A stretch of 64,000 nucleotides of DNA from Streptomyces sp. WAC 01529 (lineage in GTDB: Bacteria; Actinomycetota; Actinomycetes; Streptomycetales; Streptomycetaceae), in the NCBI RefSeq assembly GCF_003945545.1, contig NZ_CP029617.1:1809001-1873000 (forward strand), read 5' to 3'. Below, piece by piece: positions 29,087 to 39,474 of the stretch (positions are counted from its first letter, which is position 1; the number at the start of each line of letters is the position of its first letter). Both the position numbers and the translations under genes were made by a program. A model generated the notes under the pieces. That model saw only the letters and a list, made by a program, of their open reading frames with translations, ran no database searches and was not told where the DNA came from.

Positions 29087-29228
29087 CTCGGACTTCAGCC
29101 TTCTCTCGTACCCGCGTACGTACCTTGCCCCGCTGCCCCCGCTAAATGGTGCAGCCCAACCTAATCGATCAGAGGGCGGTATGAGATATCTGGAGCCGTC
29201 TGTCCGTACGCGTACCGGAACAAGAAAC

Positions 29229-29257
29229 CGGCCGGACACCTTCTCGGTGCCCGGCCG
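29229..29257. terminator. stem-loop terminator after the rbpA-like gene
   Basis: Stem CGGCCGGACACC / GGTGCCCGGCCG (11 of 12 pairs) with a 5-nt loop, 12 bp after the rbpA-like stop. A T4 run follows on the plus side and GGTTTCTTG on the minus side. Confidence 0.75.
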
Positions 29258-29268
29258 TTTTCCAATTC

Positions 29269-29604
29269 CTAGATCTCGCCCCGCAGTTTGGCGAGCGCCT
29301 CCGCGAGAATCGCCTCGCCGTCCGCGTCGCTGCGCCGCTCACGCACGTACGCCAGATGCGTTTTGTACGGCTCGGTGCGGGGCGGGTCCGGCGGGTTCTC
29401 CCGGTCCTGACCGGCCGGGAAGCCGCAGCGGGGACAGTCCCACGTATCGGGGACCTGCGCGTCGCTGGCGAAGCTCGGCTGCGTCTCGTGCCCGTTGGAG
29501 CACCAGAAGGAGATGCGCAGTCGCGGCGCGGACTCACCGCGCTCGGCCTCGCCCATCGGCCCCGCCCCGACCCGACTTCCTCGGATCGCGTTGCCACTTG
29601 CCAC
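29269..29604 (-). CDS. RbpA-family RNA polymerase-binding protein (RbpB-like paralogue)
   Basis: 111 residues. RbpA proteins bind the principal sigma factor and RNA polymerase in actinobacteria and stimulate transcription. The zinc ligands are visible as C35-x3-H39 and C57-x2-C60 (CSNGH, CPRCG), as in S. coelicolor Rbp[10 protein letters not shown] near the N-terminus matches the RbpA core-binding segment, and the C-terminal helix [16 protein letters not shown] corresponds to the sigma-interacting domain. The sequence differs clearly from the canonical 124-residue RbpA (which has THWDMLMERR), so this is probably the second copy. GTG start with GGGAG 9 nt upstream. Confidence 0.85.
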   Translation of the reverse strand: MASGNAIRGSRVGAGPMGEAERGESAPRLRISFWCSNGHETQPSFASDAQVPDTWDCPRCGFPAGQDRENPPDPPRTEPYKTHLAYVRERRSDADGEAILAEALAKLRGEI

Positions 29605-29763
29605 GGTCGTAACTCCCTGCGTGATGGTGCTGCTGCGGGCGCCTCAGTTTACGTAAGGCCCAACGCGCGTCCAGTGTCGGGAGTTACACCCCTCCCCCGG
29701 ACGCAAGCCCCATGATAAGCCGCGCAGGCGGACTCGCACCGGACAAGCGACCAGTGCCTGACG

Positions 29764-30000
29764 CTAGTTGTTCGCCTTCATCAACAGGCCCAGCGCGACA
29801 ATGCACGCGAACCACAGCAGACCGACCACGACCGTGATGCGGTCGAGGTTGCGCTCGGCGACGGAGGAGCCGCCGACCGACGACTGCATGCCGCCACCGA
29901 ACATGTCGGAGAGGCCGCCGCCCTTGCCCTTGTGCATCAGCACCAGCAGCATCATCAGAGCGCTGAAGACGATCAGGGCGATCGAGAACCCCATAACCAC
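29764..30000 (-). CDS. secG: preprotein translocase subunit SecG
   Basis: 78 residues, two membrane helices (about 3-22 and 54-74) joined by a loop with the family motif MHKGKGGGLSDMFGG, followed by NLDRITVVVGLLWFACIV. SecG assists SecYE-mediated export. The ORF begins GTG at 30000; the in-frame ATG at 29994 is also possible. It follows tpiA by 118 bp on the same strand, a common actinobacterial arrangement. Confidence 0.95.
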   Translation of the reverse strand: MVMGFSIALIVFSALMMLLVLMHKGKGGGLSDMFGGGMQSSVGGSSVAERNLDRITVVVGLLWFACIVALGLLMKANN

Positions 30001-30118
30001 GGCTGGACCAACTTCCTCGGATCTGAATCGACTCTGTATCGACGACGGGGGCCGGAGCCTCGGTGTCCGAGACCGCCCGGCCCCCGCAAGGGTACGACGT
30101 ATTGCCGCTAGCGCATAC

Positions 30119-30895
30119 TCACTGGTCGCGGAAGCGGACGATCTTGACGAACTCCTCCGCGTCGAGCGCGGCGCCGCCCACGAGGGCGCCGTCGACGTCC
30201 GGCTGGGCCATGATCGCGGCGACGTTCCCGGACTTCACCGAGCCGCCGTACTGGATGCGCACCTTGTCGGCCAGCTCCTGGGAGTACAGCTCGGCGAGGC
30301 GGCCGCGGATCGCGCCGCAGACCTCCTGCGCGTCCTCGGGCGTGGCGACCTCGCCGGTGCCGATCGCCCAGACGGGCTCGTAGGCGATCACGATGGACTC
30401 GGCCTGCTCGGCCGGGATGTCCTTGAGGCCGCCGTCGACCTGGTTGAGCGTGTACTGGACCTGCTGGCCCGCCTTGCGGATCTCCAGGCCCTCGCCGACG
30501 CAGAGGATCGGGGTCAGGCCGTGCTTGTAGGCGGCCTTCACCTTGGCGTTGCAGATCTGGTCGGTCTCGTTGTGGTACTGGCGGCGCTCGGAGTGGCCCA
30601 CGGCGACGTAGGAGCACTTCAGCTTGGCCAGCATCGGGCCCGAGATCTCGCCGGTGTAGGCGCCGGAGTCCTGCGCCGAGATGTCCTGGGCGCCGTACTT
30701 GATCTTGAGCTTGTCGCCGTCGACCAGGGTCTGCACGGAGCGCAGGTCGGTGAAGGGCGGCAGGACCGCGACCTCGCAGGCCTCGTAGTCCTTGTCGGCC
30801 AGGGCGAAGGCCAGCTTCTGGACGTGGGCGATGGCCTCAAGGTGGTTGAGGTTCATCTTCCAGTTGCCCGCCATCAGCGGGGTGCGCGTAGTCAT
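30119..30895 (-). CDS. tpiA: triosephosphate isomerase
   Basis: 258 residues, (beta/alpha)8 barrel. The N-terminal [11 protein letters not shown] contains the catalytic Asn-Lys. The electrophilic His lies in [10 protein letters not shown], the catalytic base in [20 protein letters not shown], and the phosphate loop in [10 protein letters not shown]. It is 6 bp after pgk and co-transcribed with gap-pgk. Confidence 0.96.
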   Translation of the reverse strand: MTTRTPLMAGNWKMNLNHLEAIAHVQKLAFALADKDYEACEVAVLPPFTDLRSVQTLVDGDKLKIKYGAQDISAQDSGAYTGEISGPMLAKLKCSYVAVGHSERRQYHNETDQICNAKVKAAYKHGLTPILCVGEGLEIRKAGQQVQYTLNQVDGGLKDIPAEQAESIVIAYEPVWAIGTGEVATPEDAQEVCGAIRGRLAELYSQELADKVRIQYGGSVKSGNVAAIMAQPDVDGALVGGAALDAEEFVKIVRFRDQ

Positions 30896-30901
30896 CAGGT
30901 G

Positions 30902-32113
30902 TCAGTTCTCCAGTGCCGCGAGGCCGGGGAGCGTCTTGCCCTCGAGGTATTCGAGGGAGGCGCCGCCACCGGTGGAAATGTGGCCGAATGCGTTCTCGTC
31001 GAAGCCCAGGGTCCGCACGGCCGCGGCGCTGTCGCCACCGCCGACGACCGTGAAGGCCGGGGAGTCGAGAAGCGCCTGGGCGACCGCCTTGGTGCCCTCG
31101 GCGTAGTCGGGGTGCTCGAAGACGCCCAGCGGGCCGTTCCAGAAGATGGTGGCCGCGTCGGCGAGCTTCGAGGCGTAGAGCTTACGGGTCTCGGGACCGA
31201 TGTCGAGACCCTCCTGGTCGGCGGGGATGGCGTCCGCCGCGACCGTGGTCGGGTTGGCCGGGGCCTTGGTCTTCAGGTCCGGGAAGTCCGGGGAGACCAG
31301 CACGTCGACGGGGAGGACGAATTCGACGCCCTTCTCCTTGGCGCGCTCCATGTACTCCCGCACCGCCGGGATCTGGTCCTCCTGGAGGAGGGAGATGCCG
31401 ACCTCGTGGCCCTGCGCCTTGAGGAAGGTGTAGGCCATGCCGCCGCCGATGAGGATGCGGTCGGCCTTCTCCAGGAGGTGGTCGATCACACCGAGCTTGT
31501 CGGAGACCTTGGCGCCGCCGAGGACCACCGCGTACGGCCGCTTCACGTCGTCGGTGAGCTTCTTCAGGACGCCGACCTCGGTGGCGATGAGGTACCCGGC
31601 GTAGTGCGGCAGCTTGGCCGGCAGGTCGAAGACCGAGGCGTGCTTGCGGTGCACGGCGCCGAAGCCGTCGCCCACGTAGACGTCCGCGAGGGCGGCGAGC
31701 TTGTCGGCGAACTCGCCGCGCTCGGCGTCGTCCTTGCTGGTCTCGCCCGCGTTGAAGCGGAGGTTCTCGATGACGGCGACCTGGCCGGGTTCCAGGCCGT
31801 CCACCACCTCGTGCGCCGCGGGACCGACGGTGTCCTGGGCGAACGCGACGGGCGCGCCGAGGAGTTCACCGAGCCGCTCGGCGGCGGGCAGCAGCGAGAA
31901 GTCCGGGTCCGGGGCACCCTTGGGGCGGCCCAGGTGCGAGGCCACGACGACCTTGGCGCCCGCGTCGGCGAGGGCCTTGACCGTCGGCAGGACGGCCCGG
32001 ATGCGGCCGTCGTCGGTGATGGTGCCGTCGGCGAGCGGCACGTTGAGGTCGGCGCGGACGAACACCCGCTTGCCGTTGACCCCTTCGGCGAGAAGTGCGT
32101 CGATCGTCTTCAC
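30902..32113 (-). CDS. pgk: phosphoglycerate kinase
   Basis: 403 residues. N-domain [20 protein letters not shown] and [17 protein letters not shown]; nucleotide-binding part [21 protein letters not shown]-terminal [17 protein letters not shown] start at 32113 with AAGGAG 8 nt upstream. Middle gene of gap-pgk-tpiA. Confidence 0.96.
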   Translation of the reverse strand: MKTIDALLAEGVNGKRVFVRADLNVPLADGTITDDGRIRAVLPTVKALADAGAKVVVASHLGRPKGAPDPDFSLLPAAERLGELLGAPVAFAQDTVGPAAHEVVDGLEPGQVAVIENLRFNAGETSKDDAERGEFADKLAALADVYVGDGFGAVHRKHASVFDLPAKLPHYAGYLIATEVGVLKKLTDDVKRPYAVVLGGAKVSDKLGVIDHLLEKADRILIGGGMAYTFLKAQGHEVGISLLQEDQIPAVREYMERAKEKGVEFVLPVDVLVSPDFPDLKTKAPANPTTVAADAIPADQEGLDIGPETRKLYASKLADAATIFWNGPLGVFEHPDYAEGTKAVAQALLDSPAFTVVGGGDSAAAVRTLGFDENAFGHISTGGGASLEYLEGKTLPGLAALEN

Positions 32114-32150
32114 TACTGGACTCCTTGGGAGGGCTGTGACGTGACGTGCA

Positions 32151-32192
32151 ACAGGGCCCGTCCGGCGCGGCGGTGCGCGGGACAGGCCCTGT
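32151..32192 (-). terminator. weak stem-loop in the gap-pgk spacer (possible attenuator)
   Basis: ACAGGGCC (32151-32158) pairs with GGCCCTGT (32185-32192), 8 bp, with a partial inner stem. No U-run follows, so it may only trim or lower read-through from gap into pgk. Confidence 0.35.
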
Positions 32193-32220
32193 GCTCACAT
32201 CGAGATGCCTGCTCTGGATA

Positions 32221-33261
<1,041 letters not shown>

Positions 33262-33361
33262 TTAGACGCCGGCGAGTTGTATGGGATGTCCCCGACCGCC
33301 TCCGACCCTACCTCTCCAAAGGCCCCGGGGTGACATTGAGAGGGGCCGGAGGCGACACAAA

Positions 33362-33391
33362 GGCCCGTACCCCGCAGTAGGGGTACGGGCC
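33362..33391. terminator. strong terminator after the M14 peptidase gene
   Basis: A perfect 12-bp stem GGCCCGTACCCC / GGGGTACGGGCC with a GCAGTA loop lies 29 bp after the M14 stop and isolates it from the gap promoter. Confidence 0.85.
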
Positions 33392-33420
33392 ACCGGGACC
33401 TTGGTCCCGATTACCCAGTG

Positions 33421-36381
33421 TCAGCTGCGCAAATGTGCCAGGGAGGCGCCCATAAGAGCGGCCCTTGCGGCGCTTCCGGGGACATGCTCGAAGCCGAAGC
33501 CGAGGAGCACGCTGTCACGCGCTGTAACCGCCGCGTAGGGCTTGTACAGCTCCCCGGTGCTGCTCCAGTCGCCTGTGATATTGGGGCTTCCGGCCGGGGC
33601 CGGCGCGGCCTTCCAGGAGCCCAGCGAGGTCTCGAATCCCTCGGTCTCCTTGACATCGCCGCCGACGACCAGTAGGGCGCTGTCGGCGAAGAGGCCGCGC
33701 CCGCCGCTGGAGGGGTCGGTGACGGAGCTGAGGGAGACCTCGACCTTCTTGCCCGCGTACGCGCTCAGGTCGAAGGCGACCGGCTTCCAGCCGCCGGAGG
33801 AGCCCGTGAAGCTGTTCCAGGAGCCGCTGGTGCCGGTCGCCGTGCAGCCGCCCGCCCCGAGCGTCAGGTAGTGGCGCAGGAAGGGGTGACCGTTGAGGAG
33901 GAACCCGGCGGCGCACTCGGCGGGCACGGTGGCCCGGGAGTTGCCGTTGAGGTCGGGCAGGGTCGTCCAGTCGTCGGCGCCCGGGGTGTGGGCTTCGAGC
34001 AGCCCGTGGTCGTAGCCGGGCTCCAGGCTCCAGTTGAGGGCGAGCCGCAGCTCGGGCTTGTCGGCGGCCGATACGCCGGTCAGGTCGAGGGTGCGGGTGA
34101 GGCGCTTGTAGTCGCGGTCGGCGTGGGTGGCCGAGGCCATGCCCTGGCCCTCATGGGGCGCGTACGGGTTGGTGAGGCCGGGGTAGGAGCCCGCGGCGGC
34201 GCTCTTGAACTGCGGGAACCGCTGGACGGGCAGGTTGTCGGAGGTGACGGTGAAGCGGCCCGCCTTGTCGAGCGGGTTGGCGTCGGCGGCGGCGAGCGGG
34301 GTGTTCATTCCGCCGAGTGCGCCGCTGCCCTTGAAGCTCTTGACGTCGGGCGCGGGCAGGCGTTCGTAGGCGCCCAGGTAGTACTGCGCGAAGTCGTCGG
34401 TGAGGGCATCGCCCAGGTCGACGTCCCCGCCGGTGCGCTCGCCGGATTCGATGAGCTTGCCGCCTTCGTTGAGGTAGGCGCGCAGGGCGAGTTGGGTGGG
34501 GGCGCCGGGCACGGGGTCACCCGTGTGGTGCACGACCACGGAGAAGTGCGACAGGACGCCGAGCGGGTGCGGTGTGCCCTGCTTGGCGACGTCCCAGACG
34601 GCGGCGGAGCGGCCGTTGGCCTTCAGGGCGTCGACGTACTTCCGGGTCTGGGTGGCCGGTGCGCCTTCCTCGGCGACGACGAGGGTGTTCGCCCGGGGGC
34701 GTTCGGCGACGGTGTACGTGAAGTGCTCGCTCTGGGTGCGGCCCTTCTTGGTGCGGCCGGTGAACCACACCTCGACCTTGTCACCGGCGCGGGCGTCCTC
34801 GACCTCGGCGCGGTACTGGTCGAAGTGGAGGTTGTCCTCACCGCCGTACGTCTCGCCGCCCTTCCACGCCTTGAGCTTCTCGTGGTGCGTACGGCCGCCG
34901 TTGATCCGGTACTTCAGCTCCTTGGCGCGCACCGACTTGCGGGCGGTGACGGCGACTTCCTGGTCGCCCCCGCGCGCGTACGACGTGGAGAAGGAGTCGG
35001 GGGTGAAGTCCGGGGCCTCGATGCCGGTGAGGGAGACCGGCTTGTCCGGGTGGAGTGCGGTCTCGGCGACGGCGAGCGCGAAGGGGACGTTCTTCGCGAA
35101 CTCCTGCTGGATCAGCTTCTCGTCGTCGGGGAAGGTGAAGATGGAGGCGCAGTCCTCGGGCTTCCAGGCGTCGCCGGGGTCGACGTTCGACGCGGTCTGG
35201 CAGGTGGACATCTCGGGGGTGAACATCGAGATGCCGTTGATGTTGCCCGCGTGGCCGTCGGCCTCGCCGTTGGTGGTGTACAGCTCGGAGGCGACCTGCG
35301 GGTGGTAACCGGGGATCGCGGGCTTCTCCGGGGTGCCGGCGAGTGCCTTGTAGAGCACGTCGTCCGGGGTGGGGGTGGCGACCTGCCAGCCCACTCCGTA
35401 GAGGATCAGTTCGGCCGCCGAGTGGTAGTTGATGCCGTACTCGAAGCCGATGCGCTTCTGGAAGCGGTCGAGCGCCTTGGTCTCGGGCTCGGACATCGGT
35501 CCTGTGCCGCGGTAGGTCTCCGATGAGGGGTGGGGGGACGAACCCTCGTTGTCGTAGCCCCACTTGTAGGCGAAGTTGCGGTTGAGGTCTACGCCGTCAC
35601 CGGGGGCGATCGTGCCGTCACCGTCGATGTCGCGGAGGTTCTTGCGCCACTGGCGCTCGCCGTCGGCGGCGTGGCTGAAGTCGTAGCCGTCGGGGTTGGC
35701 GGAGAGCACGAACCACAGCTCGGTGGAGTTGACGAGCTTGGTGACGCGCTTGTCCTTGCCGTAGTTGTCCAGGTAGTGGTGCATCAGGCGGCGGGTCATC
35801 TCGGGGGTGATCCACTCGCGCGCGTGCTGGTTGGACAGGTAGAGCGTGGCGGGCTTGGAGCCGTCCTTGGTCTTCTTGGCGTTCTTGGAGAGCTTCAGGG
35901 CGAGGATGTCCTTGCCCTGGACGGTCTTGCCGATGGAGACGACCTTGGTGAGGCCGGGGTGCGCCTGCCCGGTCCTGACGATCTCCTCCTTGAGGCCGCC
36001 CTTTCCGCTGTACGGGCGGTAGACGCCGTCCCCGGCGGCCTCGACCCTCTTCCGGGCTGCCGCGGAGACCTTGTGCTCGCGCAGCTCGATGCCCTGGCGC
36101 TCGACCGCCTTGGCCTGGCCCTCGGTCAGATACAGCTCGACGCGGCCGGTGCCGCGCTCGGGCGCCTGTCCGGCCAGCTCGTGGGCGTCCTGGCCCGCCT
36201 TGATCAGGATCGGTATCTGCTTCTTGGTGACGTCGGCCTGGTAGACCTTCACGGCCGCCGGGTCGTCGGCGGCCAATGGCTTCGCGGGTCCGCTCGCCTG
36301 GGCGTGCGGTGCGGCGGCGAGACCGCCGATGAGCAGTGCGCTCGCGGCGAGGATCGATCTCGCGCTCGCTCTTCGTCTCAT
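33421..36381 (-). CDS. secreted zinc carboxypeptidase (peptidase M14 family)
   Basis: 986 residues. Signal peptide about 1-30 (RRRASARSILAASALLIGG, cleavage near AQA-SG). The M14 domain (about 120-430) has the zinc ligands H186-x2-E189 (NQHAREW) and a later His in YGINYHSAAELILYG, substrate-binding Arg in DLNRNFAYKWG, and the general-base Glu in MFTPEMST. The C-terminal half has an Ig-like region and an immune-inhibitor-A-like portion ending with jelly-roll-type segments (FDLSAYAGKKVEVSLSSVTD). A much longer frame upstream exists, but ATG 36381 with AAGGGGGG is the real start. Likely extracellular peptide scavenging. Confidence 0.93.
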   Translation of the reverse strand: MRRRASARSILAASALLIGGLAAAPHAQASGPAKPLAADDPAAVKVYQADVTKKQIPILIKAGQDAHELAGQAPERGTGRVELYLTEGQAKAVERQGIELREHKVSAAARKRVEAAGDGVYRPYSGKGGLKEEIVRTGQAHPGLTKVVSIGKTVQGKDILALKLSKNAKKTKDGSKPATLYLSNQHAREWITPEMTRRLMHHYLDNYGKDKRVTKLVNSTELWFVLSANPDGYDFSHAADGERQWRKNLRDIDGDGTIAPGDGVDLNRNFAYKWGYDNEGSSPHPSSETYRGTGPMSEPETKALDRFQKRIGFEYGINYHSAAELILYGVGWQVATPTPDDVLYKALAGTPEKPAIPGYHPQVASELYTTNGEADGHAGNINGISMFTPEMSTCQTASNVDPGDAWKPEDCASIFTFPDDEKLIQQEFAKNVPFALAVAETALHPDKPVSLTGIEAPDFTPDSFSTSYARGGDQEVAVTARKSVRAKELKYRINGGRTHHEKLKAWKGGETYGGEDNLHFDQYRAEVEDARAGDKVEVWFTGRTKKGRTQSEHFTYTVAERPRANTLVVAEEGAPATQTRKYVDALKANGRSAAVWDVAKQGTPHPLGVLSHFSVVVHHTGDPVPGAPTQLALRAYLNEGGKLIESGERTGGDVDLGDALTDDFAQYYLGAYERLPAPDVKSFKGSGALGGMNTPLAAADANPLDKAGRFTVTSDNLPVQRFPQFKSAAAGSYPGLTNPYAPHEGQGMASATHADRDYKRLTRTLDLTGVSAADKPELRLALNWSLEPGYDHGLLEAHTPGADDWTTLPDLNGNSRATVPAECAAGFLLNGHPFLRHYLTLGAGGCTATGTSGSWNSFTGSSGGWKPVAFDLSAYAGKKVEVSLSSVTDPSSGGRGLFADSALLVVGGDVKETEGFETSLGSWKAAPAPAGSPNITGDWSSTGELYKPYAAVTARDSVLLGFGFEHVPGSAARAALMGASLAHLRS

Positions 36382-36488
36382 GAGCCCCCCTTGCGGTTGT
36401 CCGGCACAGATGTGCCGGATGCCAGGCTCGTGACTGTGCATGATCATGTCAATACGACGGGTGAGGGTGGGCGGGGTGGGCACGCGAA

Positions 36489-36520
36489 AGCCGCCGGTGC
36501 CTCGGGAGGCGCCGGCGGCT
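36489..36520. terminator. terminator after whiA
   Basis: AGCCGCCGGTGC / GCGCCGGCGGCT forms a 12-pair stem (one G-U) with an 8-nt loop, 20 bp after the whiA stop. Confidence 0.8.
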
Positions 36521-36539
36521 CGGGTGGGCCGCGGGGCGG

Positions 36540-37529
36540 TCAGACCGCCATGTTGTCGGCCAGCTCCTCGGTCAGGTTGGACTCCGTGCCGGGGATGCCC
36601 AGGTCCTGGGCCCGCTTGTCGGCCATGGCGAGCAGTCGGCGGATGCGGCCCGCGACGGCGTCCTTGGTCAGCGGCGGGTCGGCGAGCGCGCCCAGCTCCT
36701 CCAGGGAGGCCTGCTTGTGCTCCATGCGCAGCCGTCCGGCGGCCGCGAGGTGCTCGGGGACCTCGTCGCCGAGGATCTCCAGGGCGCGCTGCACTCGGGC
36801 ACCGGCGGCGACCGCCGCGCGGGCCGAGCGGCGCAGGTTCGCGTCGTCGAAGTTGGCCAGGCGGTTGGCGGTGGCGCGCACCTCGCGGCGCATCCGCCGC
36901 TCCTCCCAGGCGAGCACCGACTCGTGCGCCCCGAGGCGGGTGAGCAGCGCGCCGATCGCGTCTCCGTCGCGTACGACGACCCGGTCCACGCCCCGCACCT
37001 CGCGCGCCTTGCTGGCGATCTGGAGCCTGCGCGCGGCGCCGACGAGCGCGAGCGCGGCCTCCGGGCCGGGGCAGGTCACCTCCAGGGACGACGAGCGGCC
37101 GGGCTCGGTGAGCGAGCCGTGCGCGAGGAACGCCCCGCGCCAGGCCGCCTCGGCGTCGCAGGTGGCCCCCGAGACCACCTGCGGCGGCAGGCCCCTGATG
37201 GGGCGGCCGCGGCCGTCCACGAGACCCGTCTGGCGGGCCAGCTGATCGCCGCCCGCGACCACCCGTACGACGTAACGCGAACCGCGCCGCAGGCCGCCGG
37301 GGGCCATCACGATCAGCTCCGAGCTGTGCCCGAAGATCTCCAGGATGTCCCGCTTCAGGCGTCGTGCCGCCATCGCGGTGTCCAGCTCCGCCTCGATCAC
37401 GATGCGGCCGCTCACCAGGTGAAGGCCGCCCGCGAACCGCAGGATCGCCGAGACCTCTGCCTTCCTGCAGCAGGTCCGGGTGACGGGAAGCCGGGAGATC
37501 TCGTCCTTCACCGCTGCCGTCATCGCCAT
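36540..37529 (-). CDS. whiA: sporulation transcription regulator WhiA
   Basis: WhiA acts with WhiB to start sporulation septation in aerial hyphae. 329 residues. The N-terminal two-thirds is a degenerate LAGLIDADG-type homing-endonuclease fold ([40 protein letters not shown]). The C-terminal DNA-binding helix-turn-helix reads [26 protein letters not shown]. Two starts are possible: ATG 37529 with GGAAGGA 8 nt upstream (preferred), or ATG 37523, which gives an exact ATGA overlap with yvcK. Last gene of uvrC-rapZ-yvcK-whiA. Confidence 0.96.
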   Translation of the reverse strand: MAMTAAVKDEISRLPVTRTCCRKAEVSAILRFAGGLHLVSGRIVIEAELDTAMAARRLKRDILEIFGHSSELIVMAPGGLRRGSRYVVRVVAGGDQLARQTGLVDGRGRPIRGLPPQVVSGATCDAEAAWRGAFLAHGSLTEPGRSSSLEVTCPGPEAALALVGAARRLQIASKAREVRGVDRVVVRDGDAIGALLTRLGAHESVLAWEERRMRREVRATANRLANFDDANLRRSARAAVAAGARVQRALEILGDEVPEHLAAAGRLRMEHKQASLEELGALADPPLTKDAVAGRIRRLLAMADKRAQDLGIPGTESNLTEELADNMAV

Positions 37530-38542
37530 GGGCCGATCCTTCCATGCATCCGAAAAATACGGTCGTACGCGGCTGCCAGGAGCTCCGGGTCGTGCCTCGG
37601 AGTCCCGTCGGGCCGGGCCACCGGCGCCAGCTCGACCGTCGCGCCGAGCCGCTTCGCGGCATCGGTCAGCGACTCTCGGTCGGGCACGGCGGCCTCGTCG
37701 GCCAGCACCACGTCCAGGGCGAGTTTAGGGGCGTGTCGGGCCAAAACCTCCAAATGACGCTGCGGAGAGAAGCCATCGGTTTCTCCCGGTTGCGGCGCGA
37801 GGTTGAGCGAGAGCACTTTGCGGGCCTTCGTCTCGGTGAGCGCGTCGAGCAGGTCGGGGACGAGCAGGTGCGGGATCACGGAGGAGAACCAGGAGCCCGG
37901 GCCGAGCACCACCCAGTCCGCGTCCAGGACGGCGGCGACCGCCTCGGGGACGGCCGGCGGGTCGTGCGGGACGACGTGCACGGACTGGACCTCGCCCGGG
38001 GTGAGGGCGACCGTGGCCTGGCCCCGGACGGTCTCCACGTCGTCGGGGCGGCCCGGGTCGTGGCCCTTGACCAGGGCCTGGAGCTCCAGGGGCACGGCCG
38101 ACATGGGAAGGACCCGGCCCTGCGCGCCGAGCAGGCGGCCGACCAGGTCCAGGGCCTGGACGTGGTCGCCGAGCTGCTCCCACAGGGCGACGATCAGGAG
38201 ATTGCCGACCGCGTGCTCGTGCAGGTCGCCGCGGGACTGGAAGCGGTGCTGGATGACGCGGGCCCAGGTCTGGCCCCACTCGTCGTCGCCGCAGAGCGCG
38301 GCGAGCGCCTTGCGCAGGTCGCCGGGTGGCAGCACGCCCAGCTCGTCGCGGAGGCGGCCGCTGGAGCCGCCGTCGTCGGCGACGGTGACGACGGCGGTGA
38401 GGTCACCGGCTCCGGTGATGCGGCGCAGCGCGGCGAGCGAGGCGGACAGGCCCATGCCCCCGCCGAGCGCGACCACCTTCGGCTGGGTGCCCCGCTTGCG
38501 GCCCAGACGGGTCAGGCGGACGGTCCGGCGGGTCGGCTTCAC
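37520..38542 (-). CDS. yvcK: YvcK/CofD-like gluconeogenesis factor family protein
   Basis: 340 residues. The nucleotide/UDP-sugar-binding start is [20 protein letters not shown], followed by [20 protein letters not shown] and [14 protein letters not shown], and later [19 protein letters not shown]. Homologues (YvcK/CuvA) bind UDP-GlcNAc-type sugars and influence cell-wall growth and carbon metabolism. GTG start overlaps the rapZ stop (GTGA). The conserved rapZ-yvcK-whiA string is seen across Gram-positives. Confidence 0.93.
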   Translation of the reverse strand: MKPTRRTVRLTRLGRKRGTQPKVVALGGGMGLSASLAALRRITGAGDLTAVVTVADDGGSSGRLRDELGVLPPGDLRKALAALCGDDEWGQTWARVIQHRFQSRGDLHEHAVGNLLIVALWEQLGDHVQALDLVGRLLGAQGRVLPMSAVPLELQALVKGHDPGRPDDVETVRGQATVALTPGEVQSVHVVPHDPPAVPEAVAAVLDADWVVLGPGSWFSSVIPHLLVPDLLDALTETKARKVLSLNLAPQPGETDGFSPQRHLEVLARHAPKLALDVVLADEAAVPDRESLTDAAKRLGATVELAPVARPDGTPRHDPELLAAAYDRIFRMHGRIGPWR

Positions 38543-39474
38543 TCGCGCCCCATGTCCCGGTGGACGATGACGGTCTCCACGCCCTCGGACGCCAGGCGCG
38601 CCGCGAGCTTCTCCGACATGGCCACCGAGCGGTGCTTGCCGCCCGTGCAGCCGACCGCGATCGTCACGTACCGCTTGCCCTCGCGGCGGTAGCCCGCGGC
38701 GATGAGCTGGAGCAGTTCGGCGTAGCGGTCGAGGAACTCCTTGGCGCCGGGCTGGTTGAAGACGTACGCGGCGACCTCCTCGTTCAGGCCCGTGTACTGG
38801 CGCAGCTCGGGGACCCAGTGGGGGTTGGGCAGGAAGCGCATGTCGACGACGAGGTCGGCGTCGACCGGCAGGCCGTACTTGAAGCCGAAGGACATGACGG
38901 TGGCCCGCAGCTCGGGCTCCTCCTCGCCCGCGAACGAGGCGTCCATCTTGGCGCGCAGCTCGTGCACGTTCAGGCTGGAGGTGTCGATGACCAGGTCGGC
39001 GTCGCCGCGCAGCTCGCGCAGCAGGTCGCGCTCGGCGGCGATGCCGTCGACGATGCGGCCGTCGCCCTGGAGCGGGTGGGGGCGGCGGACCGACTCGAAG
39101 CGGCGGACCAGGGCCTCGTCGGAGGACTCCAGGAAGACGATGCGCCGCGTGACGTTCTTGGACTCCAGCTCGGCGAGGGACTCGCGGAGGTTGTCGAAGA
39201 AGCGCCGGCCGCGGACGTCGACGACGACCGCGATGCGGGCCACGTTCCCCTGCGAGCGGGCGCCCAGCTCCACCATGGTGGGGATCAGCGCGGGCGGCAG
39301 GTTGTCGACGACGAACCAGCCGAGGTCCTCCAGGCACTTGGCGGCCGTACTGCGTCCGGCGCCGGACATGCCGGAGATGATCACCAGCTCGGGAATGGCC
39401 GCTTCGGGCACCCCCGGCGTCTCGATGGGCGTGCCCGCACTCACTTGCTCTCCACCTTCGTCGTGCTCGCTCAT
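38539..39474 (-). CDS. rapZ: RapZ/YvcJ-family nucleotide-binding protein
   Basis: 311 residues. Walker [15 protein letters not shown], then [19 protein letters not shown], and the C-terminal domain with [20 protein letters not shown] and [13 protein letters not shown]. In E. coli RapZ binds small RNAs and senses glucosamine-6-phosphate; in Gram-positives YvcJ is a nucleotide hydrolase. Its molecular role in Streptomyces is not established. Overlaps uvrC and yvcK by 4 bp each. Confidence 0.94.
   Translation of the reverse strand: MSEHDEGGEQVSAGTPIETPGVPEAAIPELVIISGMSGAGRSTAAKCLEDLGWFVVDNLPPALIPTMVELGARSQGNVARIAVVVDVRGRRFFDNLRESLAELESKNVTRRIVFLESSDEALVRRFESVRRPHPLQGDGRIVDGIAAERDLLRELRGDADLVIDTSSLNVHELRAKMDASFAGEEEPELRATVMSFGFKYGLPVDADLVVDMRFLPNPHWVPELRQYTGLNEEVAAYVFNQPGAKEFLDRYAELLQLIAAGYRREGKRYVTIAVGCTGGKHRSVAMSEKLAARLASEGVETVIVHRDMGRE

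Noticed and set aside
36382..37662. Upstream extension of the M14 peptidase frame
   Set aside because: The frame stays open by chance through the whiA region; the signal peptide and ribosome site fix the start at 36381.
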